Source: Lachnospiraceae bacterium (GTDB lineage: Bacteria; Bacillota; Clostridia; Lachnospirales; Lachnospiraceae). Taken from it: a stretch of DNA of 42,655 bases. Positions 25,252 to 33,843 of the stretch are shown one piece after another. Location of the stretch: positions 4,258-46,912 of the forward strand of contig SVFO01000032.1 of NCBI GenBank assembly GCA_015056795.1, read 5' to 3'. The notes below the pieces were generated by a model. The model was not told the DNA's origin. It made no database searches and saw only the letters and a program-made list of their open reading frames with translations. The first letter of the stretch is position 1, and each line of letters opens with the position of its first letter. Made by a program: the position numbers and the translations under genes.

Positions 25252-26799
25252 CTATTTCATGGTAGATTCCATTTTCTTCTCTATGAGGAATCTCATAAAT
25301 TCGGTCTCGCCATGCTGAGGCGTTGCCCCCTGAGCCTGGAAACTCATGCCATCACGACCTTCCTTCGTGTAAGGAAGCCACTTCGGCAGCTCGTTGCCAT
25401 CCGTTCCCTGCCCATTGGGATTGCCATACTTAATGAAATTACACCAATAATCACACATCTGACGGGCGAGGTCATAATGTCTGCCGACAAAAGGTCTCCA
25501 GCACTTTGCCAGCGTCTCGAAGAAGAACCAAAGCTCTACGGAGTGAAAGGTTCCGGGATTGTCCCAACCGGGAATGTCGGGCTCAAAACGATAATAATAC
25601 ACGGGACCGTCCCCATTTTCCTGTGCCTTTAATGCCACGGATTTTACCGCACACTCGATGCCGCTGATGGGTGCATAACCCTTGCCGCCCATGCCGCCCT
25701 GAACCTGCGCCTCAGGGAACGCCAAGAACTCCTTGGCCTTATCGCCAAACCAGGCTCTCGCCTTCTCCTCAAACTCCTCCTTGGAATTTGCGTAGATCGC
25801 ACTCGGGAACTCGTCACCGGTATTACCTGCCATCATGGCTACGGGAACATGCTTCCCCTCCATGAACAGCTTCATGGAATTGCCAAAGCAGAACTTCATG
25901 TCGGCAACGGGGAACATTCTGTGAGGCCCCTCGGTCGCACCAAGCATCAAGCCGGGCACATACTCGCCATACTTTGCAAGCAATGTCTTCGCATCAATCT
26001 TTCTTGCCTCGTCAATCGAAGAAACGCCAAGGAATTTCAGGAATCCTTCCCCGTTCTTCTCTGCGGACTCCAAAGGCTCATTTCCAAAGCCGCCATCATC
26101 ATAAGGACTGCTGATCAGGCCACTCTGCACGATTGCACCGCGAAACAAACCGACGTTGTTCGGACAGGTTACCTGTGCCATAACGCTGCCGCCACCTGCG
26201 GACTGACCTGCAATGGTCACCTTCTCAGGGTCACCGCCAAATGCCGCAATGTTTCTCTGAACCCACTTTAGGCCAGCCTGCTGATCCAGAAGACCAAAGT
26301 TGGTCGGCGCGTCAGACTGCTTTGCGGTCAACTCAGGATGCGCCATAAAACCAAAGACATTCAAACGATAGTTGACGGATACAACGACAACGCCACGTCT
26401 TGCAACTCTCTCACCGTCGAACTCCATCTCTGCGGGATAGCCCCACTGGAAGCCGCCGCCGAAGAACCATACAACAACGGGAAGCTTCTCGTCAGCTGAC
26501 TTTGCACCCGTCCAAACGTTCAAGTACAGGCAGTCCTCATCCATGGGAATCTCAGGATCTACATGCCACTCACGGCAGTAGATGTCAGTTCCCAGACCAG
26601 GGGTGTCCTGCACGGAGATCGGTGCAAATGTATAGCACTCACGAACGCCATCCCAGTTTGCTGCGGGCTGAGGCGCACGCCATCTGTTCTCGCCTACGGG
26701 CGGTGCTGCAAAGGGAATCCCCTTAAACGCCGTGTACCTGGGATCCGCTGCGGGGATACCCTTCACATAACCATTTTCCGTCTTAACAACTCTTAACAT
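25252..26799 (-). CDS. Type-B carboxylesterase
   Basis: This alpha/beta-hydrolase belongs to the carboxylesterase type B (COesterase) family. Signatures are the N-terminal GIPFAAPPVG, EDCLYLNVW (88-96), the oxyanion region FFGGGFQWG, and the nucleophile elbow GQSAGGGSV with Ser200. A His in GTFHSVELWFF and a Glu near LGATEG complete the likely triad. Between two GH43 genes it plausibly removes acetyl or feruloyl esters from xylo-oligosaccharides inside the cell, which is an inference from context. ATG 26799 is chosen (515 residues) because GGAGG lies 8 bases upstream; the frame opens further at 26898, but that part is inside the large palindrome and encodes nothing family-like. No signal peptide is seen. 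Confidence 0.9.
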   Translation of the reverse strand: MLRVVKTENGYVKGIPAADPRYTAFKGIPFAAPPVGENRWRAPQPAANWDGVRECYTFAPISVQDTPGLGTDIYCREWHVDPEIPMDEDCLYLNVWTGAKSADEKLPVVVWFFGGGFQWGYPAEMEFDGERVARRGVVVVSVNYRLNVFGFMAHPELTAKQSDAPTNFGLLDQQAGLKWVQRNIAAFGGDPEKVTIAGQSAGGGSVMAQVTCPNNVGLFRGAIVQSGLISSPYDDGGFGNEPLESAEKNGEGFLKFLGVSSIDEARKIDAKTLLAKYGEYVPGLMLGATEGPHRMFPVADMKFCFGNSMKLFMEGKHVPVAMMAGNTGDEFPSAIYANSKEEFEEKARAWFGDKAKEFLAFPEAQVQGGMGGKGYAPISGIECAVKSVALKAQENGDGPVYYYRFEPDIPGWDNPGTFHSVELWFFFETLAKCWRPFVGRHYDLARQMCDYWCNFIKYGNPNGQGTDGNELPKWLPYTKEGRDGMSFQAQGATPQHGETEFMRFLIEKKMESTMK

Positions 26800-26834
26800 A
26801 CCTTCTCCCTCCATTATTTGTTTTATACATCTAT

Positions 26835-27027
26835 GTGTCTGCAAGAGGAATTCTCGTGGAACGGCTCGGACTGCACTAAGCTCATCGGCCATCCTCATTG
26901 CCTAGGGAATTTCTGCGGAACTCGGAGCTAAAGCTCCTCAAACAGTCCTCGAAATTCCCTATGAGGCTGGTCGATTCGCTAAGTGCTGCCGGCTAATTGT
27001 TCCACGAAAATTCCTTCTTGTAGACAC
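26835..27027. repeat. Large imperfect inverted repeat (~193 bp), MITE-like or structured RNA
   Basis: This stretch fills most of the gene-free region 26800-27107. The left arm starts GTGTCTGCAAGAGGAATT at 26835 and the right arm, read in complement from 27027, starts GTGTCTACAAGAAGGAATT. The arms continue to match through TCGTGGAAC, CACT-AG, ATCG-CCA, CCTCAT and GGGAATTTC, about 80 bases each. The centre contains its own small palindrome GGAGCTAAAGCTCC (26924-26937). Many arm differences are G/A or C/T, so one RNA strand or the other keeps G-U pairs. Both a folded RNA and a fully palindromic mobile-element remnant fit. I see no target-site duplication and no second copy in the window. Confidence 0.7.
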
Positions 27028-27107
27028 TCGCTTTCAAAAAAACTTTACCATCTTCGAGGCATGATTCCATCGTCTCTAAGCATCATACATTACATATAAA
27101 ACATGGA

Positions 27108-29111
27108 TTACAAAATTATTAGCGTGGTCTCAAATTCGGAAAACTCGGGTTTGAGATCGAGCTCTTCAATGACATCGAGCATGGGTTCGCCGTCGATGTC
27201 GAAGTGGACGCGGCGGATGCCAGTGCTGCGGGGACCGTCAACGCCCGGACGCGCATGATAAGTATTCCAGGTCGTGCCGTCCTCGTCAATGACGTACGCA
27301 TTATGGCCTGTTCCGTACTCGCCCTCGAAGCTACGCGAAGTAAACAGCGGATAATTGTTCTTGCGCCAGTTTGCCGGATTCAAAGGATCCTTGCCGGCCT
27401 CAATCCGCAACAGCCCGACAACATAGGTGCTGTCCACAGCTGCGGAAGAAAAGGTAACATATAGCTTGTCCCCGCGGATCAGTGCAAACGGCCCTTCATC
27501 CACAAAGGTATGGTTATTTGCCCAGCCATATTCCGGTTTGGAAAGCACCACAGAATCGCTAGCCAGCATCCATGGCTTCTCACGGTTCAACTTCGCGATA
27601 TACAGCCATGCGCCAAGATCCTTTGGCAGGAACTGCCTCTGCGACCAAATGACATACAGCTCGCCTTGCCATTCAAACTCCGTCATGTCCAGAGTGATCT
27701 CTTTTCCCATCTCGCAAATGTCGCTTCCGTCTGCCTTGACAACGCGCTTCGGTCTTGACCAGTCCTCCTTCTTCAGCGGATCTCCGCCCTCGCGAAGCTC
27801 CATGACATGACTCTCCTCGCAGAAGAACGGACCAGGCGTGCACGCATGGAACAAATACATTCTTCCATCAATGACATGGAATTCAGGCGCCCACAAAAGC
27901 CCGCCAATTCCCTCATAGGTCGTGCAGTCTAAGATCAAATGCTCCTCGGCATCCCGAATTCCCTCCAGGGAATCCGCGCAGCGCATGTAGAGCGTATGGT
28001 TGAAATCAGCATCATTCGTTGCAATATAATAATACTTGCCATTCCAGCGGCAAACGCAAGGGTCGGCGCGATCTATGCAAATCGGGAAGGCAAAATGTGG
28101 CTGCGTCAGCTTCCCTTTCAGCGTATAACGGCCAGGCGTCGTAAAGTCGATCTTTGCAAGGCTTTCCTCGTCCCAAATGACATGCTTTGGAACGCGCGTG
28201 CCATCACTGTAAAGGGCGTCCACCATGATATCACCCAAGGCAACCTTGACCTTTTCGGCATCATTCCCTTCCCCACAGCTTTGCGTTGCAAAACACTTCC
28301 TCAAAGCCTCACCATTCTTACGAATTTCCTTCGGCGCAGCAACTCCAACATGCGTTGCAGGCATCAATTTCTTCCTCAAATAATCGCCAAGCTCGTCAGG
28401 AATTTCAATGATGTTTCCGATGACCGCTCCCTGAATGCCGGGGACCTCCGTAATACCCGTTGCCTCAACATCGCTGCATGCCTTTATACTCTCGCTCACC
28501 GCACCAGGCATGCCGCAGCCCTCCCGGATATCGCCGCGGCAAAGTGCGGAAGCCCCCCCGATGGCCACTCCCGCAAGCTTCATTCGGGAATCGCCTACGT
28601 TAAAATCAGAAATTGACATAAGCTCAGCCTGATGCCAAGCACCGTCAGACTGCTGCCACTGCAATAAATACTGCCCTGCCGTGCCCGCTTGTACGGAAGG
28701 GTCCGCCTTATCGCTGCCAGTGTTTGCAACATACGCGCACCGCACCTCCTGCAGCGGTCCGTCCGCAAGCTTTACCAGACCCTGCTCCTCATATCGTACC
28801 AGATCCTTGGTCGTCCAGAATACTGCCGCACCAAGATCCTCCGTATCCACCTCGCCATTTGCCAGGGTCCGAACGGCAAAAACCCCATAGCCGCCTTCCT
28901 TCAGTGAAAACAACCAGGGGTTCTTCATACTCTTAGGGTTCAATGACCCATTCTGATTCTCCGTAGCCTTTACAAACAATACGCCCGAATTATGATTTAA
29001 CGCGTGCCAAGAGCCATCTGCATCCTGCAGTGCAAGGTGCATACTATAAGCCAGGCGATTCGCATATACCGCATCCTCCAGCGGAAGTCTTGTATAATTC
29101 AAAAGTCTCAT
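27108..29111 (-). CDS. Long multidomain GH43-type glycosidase
   Basis: This 667-residue protein ends in a GH43 domain: RADPCVCRWNGKYYYIAT (about residue 352 onward, containing the catalytic Asp), WAPEFHVIDGRMYLFHA, and EGPFALIRGDKLYVTFSS with the probable acid Glu. Before it lies a short Ig-like domain (about 290-345, including FTTPGRYTLKG). The first roughly 230 residues look like a second, degenerate propeller-type domain (GYGVFAVRT, GAAVFWTTKDLVRYEE). Such proteins attack arabinose or xylose side chains of plant polysaccharides. There is no signal peptide, so it should be intracellular. ATG 29111 is preceded by GGAGG at 10 bases; the frame opens at 29141. A LacI-operator-like repeat lies 58 bases upstream. 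Confidence 0.87.
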   Translation of the reverse strand: MRLLNYTRLPLEDAVYANRLAYSMHLALQDADGSWHALNHNSGVLFVKATENQNGSLNPKSMKNPWLFSLKEGGYGVFAVRTLANGEVDTEDLGAAVFWTTKDLVRYEEQGLVKLADGPLQEVRCAYVANTGSDKADPSVQAGTAGQYLLQWQQSDGAWHQAELMSISDFNVGDSRMKLAGVAIGGASALCRGDIREGCGMPGAVSESIKACSDVEATGITEVPGIQGAVIGNIIEIPDELGDYLRKKLMPATHVGVAAPKEIRKNGEALRKCFATQSCGEGNDAEKVKVALGDIMVDALYSDGTRVPKHVIWDEESLAKIDFTTPGRYTLKGKLTQPHFAFPICIDRADPCVCRWNGKYYYIATNDADFNHTLYMRCADSLEGIRDAEEHLILDCTTYEGIGGLLWAPEFHVIDGRMYLFHACTPGPFFCEESHVMELREGGDPLKKEDWSRPKRVVKADGSDICEMGKEITLDMTEFEWQGELYVIWSQRQFLPKDLGAWLYIAKLNREKPWMLASDSVVLSKPEYGWANNHTFVDEGPFALIRGDKLYVTFSSAAVDSTYVVGLLRIEAGKDPLNPANWRKNNYPLFTSRSFEGEYGTGHNAYVIDEDGTTWNTYHARPGVDGPRSTGIRRVHFDIDGEPMLDVIEELDLKPEFSEFETTLIIL

Positions 29112-29168
29112 GACTCGAATTCCTCCCATAACATTTTTCAAGCTATCCTGAGGCGCTGCCTCTACTAT

Positions 29169-29186
29169 TAGTAAAACCTTTTACCA
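29169..29186. promoter_or_regulatory. LacI-type operator-like inverted repeat upstream of the GH43 gene
   Basis: TAGTAAAACCTTTTACCA contains perfect arms GTAAAA/TTTTAC around a central CC. LacI-family sugar regulators bind palindromes of this size and shape. No regulator gene is in the window, so this is a candidate only. Confidence 0.4.
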
Positions 29187-29273
29187 ATCATAAGGATACC
29201 TCATTTTCGGAATTCTGAACATGATGTATCGAAACAAAAAATTGATCTATTCTCAGATGCCAAGAAATGCATC

Positions 29274-30395
29274 TCAATCCATGGCACCATCAGACTCATA
29301 TAGACAAAACTGATCATACAAGGCCTTTCTCTTTTGTCCTTCTTTTACAAAAGAGAAATTAAGGGGTCTATGATGACTTATTTGCATTCGGAAATAGAAA
29401 AAAACATATCTAATGACTTGTATGGGAAAAAGCCACTTGTGCTTAGCCATCTTAGGATATTTCTGATTCACTCTTGAAATAAAGGGTTCCCAAAAGCTTT
29501 CCGCATTCGCCATTTTTACATTGAGGATTCGTCCGCCGCTTTTCGTCCCAAAATTACCAGCCTTTAAAATATCCTCCATAAATTCCTCGAGGAATGCGTC
29601 ATCCCAATGCCCAGCCCATGGCATTTCCTCCAAGCCCAAATAACGCGTACACAGCGCTGTCAGCTGACAAGCAAATTTCCACAGGCCAAGCTCCTTCAGT
29701 TCCTTCTGAAAGGGCTCCAAAGAAACCTGGCGCGCATACACCGCCCAATCACATATATGTCTAAGACCAATCCCTCCGCTTTCCAATAAATGCCCCGCAA
29801 TATGCATCAGCATGATGACTCCATGATGATAATCATCTGGTATGATGACTTCGCCCTTTTGTGCTTTTACCTTACGAGCCGACGGAACCAAGCTCTCCAT
29901 GAAAACATCTAGAGCCTTGTTGACCTTGTCATTCACCACAGGCCTTCCTACGGAATCAGGTACGCCTTTTAGGGAATTATGAATCTCATAAACGATTTCA
30001 TTTTTCCTAAATGCCAGATGTCTTTCCTGATGATTCTCCTGTTTCACAAATCCATTGGTTGTGATTACCGCAATGACGTCATCGTAATATTGGGGATCCA
30101 CATAGACGTCAACATCCCCCATTGGTCTCTTTAGAGGCTGCGGATAATAATATGCGGAAGCAAAACCTTTGACCGTAACAAACGGAATTCCTTCTAAAAG
30201 CCGAGTTATTTCCTCATGCGCCGATACGACTAACATATTATTTGCCAGCATCTGGTATTCATCCACGGCAATCAACGTACTGACTGCCTGAAGCTTTGCT
30301 TCCTTCATGACATCCCCAGGGACGGTCATGTTGGTTGAATTCTCAAATAGGCATTTTGATAACACATTTAGTAAAGCGACTTCTGCCTCTTGCAT
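29274..30395 (-). CDS. Nucleotidyltransferase-family protein (PF14907-like), last gene of the glycan operon
   Basis: The protein has the nucleotidyltransferase core of this family: VKGFASAYYYPQPLKRPMGDVDVYVD, visible as a KGFA-type Lys/Gly segment and the metal-binding Asp series in GDVDVYVD (about residues 108-115), plus a conserved LMHIAGHLL and IRHICDWAVYAR later. The family is uncharacterised biochemically but recurs in polysaccharide and RiPP-like loci, often beside PqqD-like proteins. It has 373 residues, no membrane segments, and starts at ATG 30395 after GGGAG. It is 41 bases downstream of the flippase gene, at the distal end of the operon that starts with the PqqD-family gene. The transferred group and acceptor are unknown. 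Confidence 0.82.
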   Translation of the reverse strand: MQEAEVALLNVLSKCLFENSTNMTVPGDVMKEAKLQAVSTLIAVDEYQMLANNMLVVSAHEEITRLLEGIPFVTVKGFASAYYYPQPLKRPMGDVDVYVDPQYYDDVIAVITTNGFVKQENHQERHLAFRKNEIVYEIHNSLKGVPDSVGRPVVNDKVNKALDVFMESLVPSARKVKAQKGEVIIPDDYHHGVIMLMHIAGHLLESGGIGLRHICDWAVYARQVSLEPFQKELKELGLWKFACQLTALCTRYLGLEEMPWAGHWDDAFLEEFMEDILKAGNFGTKSGGRILNVKMANAESFWEPFISRVNQKYPKMAKHKWLFPIQVIRYVFFYFRMQISHHRPLNFSFVKEGQKRKALYDQFCLYESDGAMD

Positions 30396-30436
30396 CCCGA
30401 CTCCCTTTCATCCTTTTTTCGACTCACCTAGGGGTA

Positions 30437-31864
30437 TTATCTCAAATCCATGATTTGCTTGATCGTTTTCACGTTCAGCAGGACATATACACACCCACAG
30501 GTAATCACGGCAAAGCCCAAGCGAAGATATGTATTGTCTATGATTTTCTCAGTCAAAAGACATACCAGAACAATACTTACGCTGGTGATCACTGCCCATA
30601 AATATTTCTTCCAAACCACTTGTGTATTCAATTCCTTTTTTACGTGATAAACGCAAACCATCATAACGGATAACTCTGCCGCAACACTGGCTATGGCCGC
30701 TCCGTTTTCTGCGAAGGAAGGAATAAGCAAACCATTCAGAATCAAATTAACAGCGGCTCCAACACATGTTGATTTCAACACAAGCATCTCTTTCCTCATG
30801 GGAATAAAAACCTGATTGTTAAACAACACGGAGATCGGAATAATCAATGTTAACGGCGCCAACAGCCTTGTGGTTAGAAAGGCTGACTCGTACTGATCTC
30901 CCGCAAACACAAGGACAATTTCCTTTGCCATCATTACAATCCCTACACAGGCAGGAACGGTAATAAAGATAATGAAATTCTGTGCCTTATCTATCAATCT
31001 TTGAAAATGCTCTTTGTCGACGTCATAATAGTAAGATAATCTAGGCACCAGCACTGCGCCAACAGAAGCGATGACGGAATTGGCCAACCTAGGAATTTTA
31101 ATTGCCGCATTATAAATGCCAACCTCGTAGTCGCTCTTGATGAAGCCCAGCATCGTAGTATCCAGCATCGTATATAAATCTATGGAAGCAAGCATGGCAA
31201 AAAGGACAAAAATAGGCTTCAAGTGCTTTTTTATTTCAAGCTCATGAAGCGGCACCTTATGTAGCAGCTTGTTTTTGATTAGAAAAGCCCAATTAAACAG
31301 AGCTGGCCCTGAAGAGGAAAGCAATAGAATTGCACAGTAGATCACATAATCCTCCTGGGAACGAACAAAAAACACAATGAGTGCAATGCATGCTAATTGT
31401 ATGAGTAGGGTTCTGATGGCCAGATATCGATATTCCTCAAAGGAAATCAGCACCCATTCATTTCCCAAGCCACTTAACAGAATGCCCACGGATGAAATCA
31501 GCAGCAAAATACGATACCCGTACAGCTTGTCTACCACAAAAATGCTGACAAAGAAAATCATGGAAGCGCAAATCGTGGCCACGATGTTAATCATGTTTAT
31601 TTCCAAAAAGAATTTCTGAAAACGAACTCTGTCCTTAGCCAGGCGGGCACCCTCACGTACGCCATAATAGCTTACGCCCAACAAGGCCAAAAGCAAAAAA
31701 TAGGAAACATAGTTTCTGGAAAACATCACGCTTCCCATGTCGTCAACGGTGAGAATTCTTGCTGCATACGAAAACGTAACCACAGGATACGCAACATTCA
31801 TTAATGTTCTACAAATATTAAAAAGGATATTTTTTTTAATGATACCTGCCTCACTACGTTCCAT
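30437..31864 (-). CDS. Wzx-type oligosaccharide flippase
   Basis: This 475-residue protein of about twelve to fourteen helices belongs to the polysaccharide transport (MVF/Wzx) group of flippases, which move undecaprenyl-diphosphate-linked repeat units to the outer face of the membrane. The N-terminus (NILFNICRTLMNVAYPVVTF, then YAARILTVDDMG) is typical. ATG 31864 follows GAGGAAAAAGC. It sits between the HAD-containing gene and the nucleotidyltransferase gene and completes a Wzx/Wzy pathway with the polymerase at 33803-35122. Confidence 0.9.
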   Translation of the reverse strand: MERSEAGIIKKNILFNICRTLMNVAYPVVTFSYAARILTVDDMGSVMFSRNYVSYFLLLALLGVSYYGVREGARLAKDRVRFQKFFLEINMINIVATICASMIFFVSIFVVDKLYGYRILLLISSVGILLSGLGNEWVLISFEEYRYLAIRTLLIQLACIALIVFFVRSQEDYVIYCAILLLSSSGPALFNWAFLIKNKLLHKVPLHELEIKKHLKPIFVLFAMLASIDLYTMLDTTMLGFIKSDYEVGIYNAAIKIPRLANSVIASVGAVLVPRLSYYYDVDKEHFQRLIDKAQNFIIFITVPACVGIVMMAKEIVLVFAGDQYESAFLTTRLLAPLTLIIPISVLFNNQVFIPMRKEMLVLKSTCVGAAVNLILNGLLIPSFAENGAAIASVAAELSVMMVCVYHVKKELNTQVVWKKYLWAVITSVSIVLVCLLTEKIIDNTYLRLGFAVITCGCVYVLLNVKTIKQIMDLR

Positions 31865-31893
31865 GCTTTTTCCTCTATTGAAAGCGAATACCC

Positions 31894-33843
31894 TTATCCC
31901 CTGCGCTCCTTTTTAACTGTCGCTAGCGCCATTGTACGAAGGGCTGCGGCAAAAAATCCAAGTCTTGTTTTATAAAGAGCAAGTATTAACTTTTGGGTAA
32001 CCTCCGTTCGATTCTCCCCCTTGATTAGTCTCCGAAGAATTGCCTTACTTCTATTTCCTTGCTTTCTTTCAAAAGCTGCAAAATTGACGTCCATTCGCCT
32101 GTCCATATATTTCATCTGGCGAATGCGTTCCTGATTCCAATCCAGTGCAAAGCTTTTATGTATGTATGCAATTGCGATGTCCCTGAGAATCTTTGAATTT
32201 CCATAGGCCGCCTCTTGATCCAAAATCTCAGCGACCTGACCAAACTCCTCCAGAATCTGCTTTTGTATGGGTTCCACGAAATGGTATAACTCATCCTCAT
32301 TTTTATCAAATTCCTTAAAAATCGGTCCTTCCTGCGTATACTTTAAACAGCCTCCATGATCGGCGCACAAGATTCTCTCGAGCATTCTGTAATTGATGGC
32401 ATAAATGTTATAATCCCTCGATTTTAAAGGGAAGTCTGAAAAAACAAGACCCTTTTTTACATTGCGCCCTTCTATGCATACATTCCCCGTCAACCCATAG
32501 TAATAACCATAAAGATTAGCTTCTTCATGAAACGCGCGGGCAATGCAATCCTGTATGCTGCCTTTCCATCCCAAATCCACAACGGCATATTTTTCATCGG
32601 AGCGTATGCCCATGCCCCGAGACTGAAAATAAGCGATCGCTGCCTGTCTTTCTTTCTCTCTCTCGGCGTCATATACCCTCACAAATTCCTCTTCTGCTAT
32701 AAACCTTTGGAATACCTCGCCATCAAAGAAATCCTTCTCCACCCTGTCAAAGTCATATTTCACCAATAAGCCTTCCAGTTGAGATTCAAGCAATCCCAAA
32801 CCTTCACAAAAGTCATGAAGGCTAAGGTCGCGTGCCTTACATTTAAGAAAATAAAAATCCTCCTTGTCGATGCTGGTTAAAGAGGGCAAAAAGGTTGCCT
32901 GTCTGGATACAAAAAGATAGTGGCACTGTATGGAATCCACGTGGTGAAGTCTCAAATATTCCTCAAATAAACTCTTTAGGGCCTTTCCCTCTCTTGAAAA
33001 AAACCAAATGTCACGAATGGATTCTTTCGTTAATTCCTCTCTCAGTTTTCCGCAAAATAAATAAAGCGAGAAGACATAGTTTACAAAGGGCATTTTTAAT
33101 GCTTTATTCTTACGATACAGAATTTGAAATTGCTGCTCAATGTCTTTCACTTTTTTTGCAACAATCTTTTCTTGATACAACAATGCATGAATGCCTAACT
33201 TTTGGGGGATCAAATAGTCACTGTTCTTTTGATCACCAATCATCATCATTTCGCCGAAGGAGGCACATTTTAGTTGCTCACGTACATATTCATACAAGCG
33301 TCCAGTGCTTTTTCTCAGGCCGAAATCCGAAGATACGTAAACATGGTCAAAAAGCTCATCTAAATGCCTAAGCCGCAATAAACTCTGAAGCCATGCTCCT
33401 GACATATAAAAATCCGAGATACAAACAATTCCCTTGCCAGCATTCTTTTCTTCCTTAAGCCAATCAACCAATTCATCATTTACAAGAATGACTTGATTCT
33501 CAGCCTCTAGCATGACATCATAAAATTTTTTTTCATATTCCTCAAAGGAATAATGACATTGCCTATGCAAAACAGAAAAACGCACATATGTCTCTCGTAC
33601 CAGCTCATGAAAGGAAGGTTCTTCCTTCTTAACAATGCCTGCTTCGCTTTGCAATTTTTTCCTGCTCAAATTCCAAATTTCTTTGAAGTCACGTTCAGCC
33701 AAGGATACTTCTCGTGAAAACATTGAAAAAAAACGCTCTAATACTTCTATCGGAGTGCATGTTCTATGCAAAAGAGTATCAAAGCAATCCGTACAAATCC
33801 ATTTAATGTTTGGATATTTGAGTTTTAGATCTTGGCATGTCAA
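31894..33843 (-). CDS. HAD-superfamily hydrolase with large C-terminal domain, glycan-cluster type
   Basis: The N-terminal part is a HAD phosphatase-like domain: motif I DCFDTLLHR (nucleophile Asp and +2 Asp), motif II ISDFYMSG, a Lys in the FGLRKSTGRLY region and motif IV MIGDQKNSD. The C-terminal 400 residues have no recognised catalytic motif but contain IWFFSREGKALKSLF, FVSRQATFLPSL and VVDLGWKGSIQD, a pattern seen in HAD-containing proteins of polysaccharide loci. The function could be dephosphorylation or transfer of a phosphorylated decoration; this is not established. The frame runs to an ATG at 33960, deep in the polymerase gene. TTG 33843 has AGGAGG nine bases upstream and is chosen, giving 649 residues and a 41-base overlap with the polymerase gene. 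Confidence 0.75.
   Translation of the reverse strand: MTCQDLKLKYPNIKWICTDCFDTLLHRTCTPIEVLERFFSMFSREVSLAERDFKEIWNLSRKKLQSEAGIVKKEEPSFHELVRETYVRFSVLHRQCHYSFEEYEKKFYDVMLEAENQVILVNDELVDWLKEEKNAGKGIVCISDFYMSGAWLQSLLRLRHLDELFDHVYVSSDFGLRKSTGRLYEYVREQLKCASFGEMMMIGDQKNSDYLIPQKLGIHALLYQEKIVAKKVKDIEQQFQILYRKNKALKMPFVNYVFSLYLFCGKLREELTKESIRDIWFFSREGKALKSLFEEYLRLHHVDSIQCHYLFVSRQATFLPSLTSIDKEDFYFLKCKARDLSLHDFCEGLGLLESQLEGLLVKYDFDRVEKDFFDGEVFQRFIAEEEFVRVYDAEREKERQAAIAYFQSRGMGIRSDEKYAVVDLGWKGSIQDCIARAFHEEANLYGYYYGLTGNVCIEGRNVKKGLVFSDFPLKSRDYNIYAINYRMLERILCADHGGCLKYTQEGPIFKEFDKNEDELYHFVEPIQKQILEEFGQVAEILDQEAAYGNSKILRDIAIAYIHKSFALDWNQERIRQMKYMDRRMDVNFAAFERKQGNRSKAILRRLIKGENRTEVTQKLILALYKTRLGFFAAALRTMALATVKKERRG

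Noticed and set aside
26800..26898. N-terminal extension of the carboxylesterase frame to 26898.
   Set aside because: The extra residues lie inside the palindrome and match nothing in the family, whereas ATG 26799 has a well-spaced GGAGG.
27939..28616. A 225-codon plus-strand open frame opposite the second GH43 gene.
   Set aside because: It is a shadow frame; the minus-strand protein has clear GH43 motifs through the same bases.
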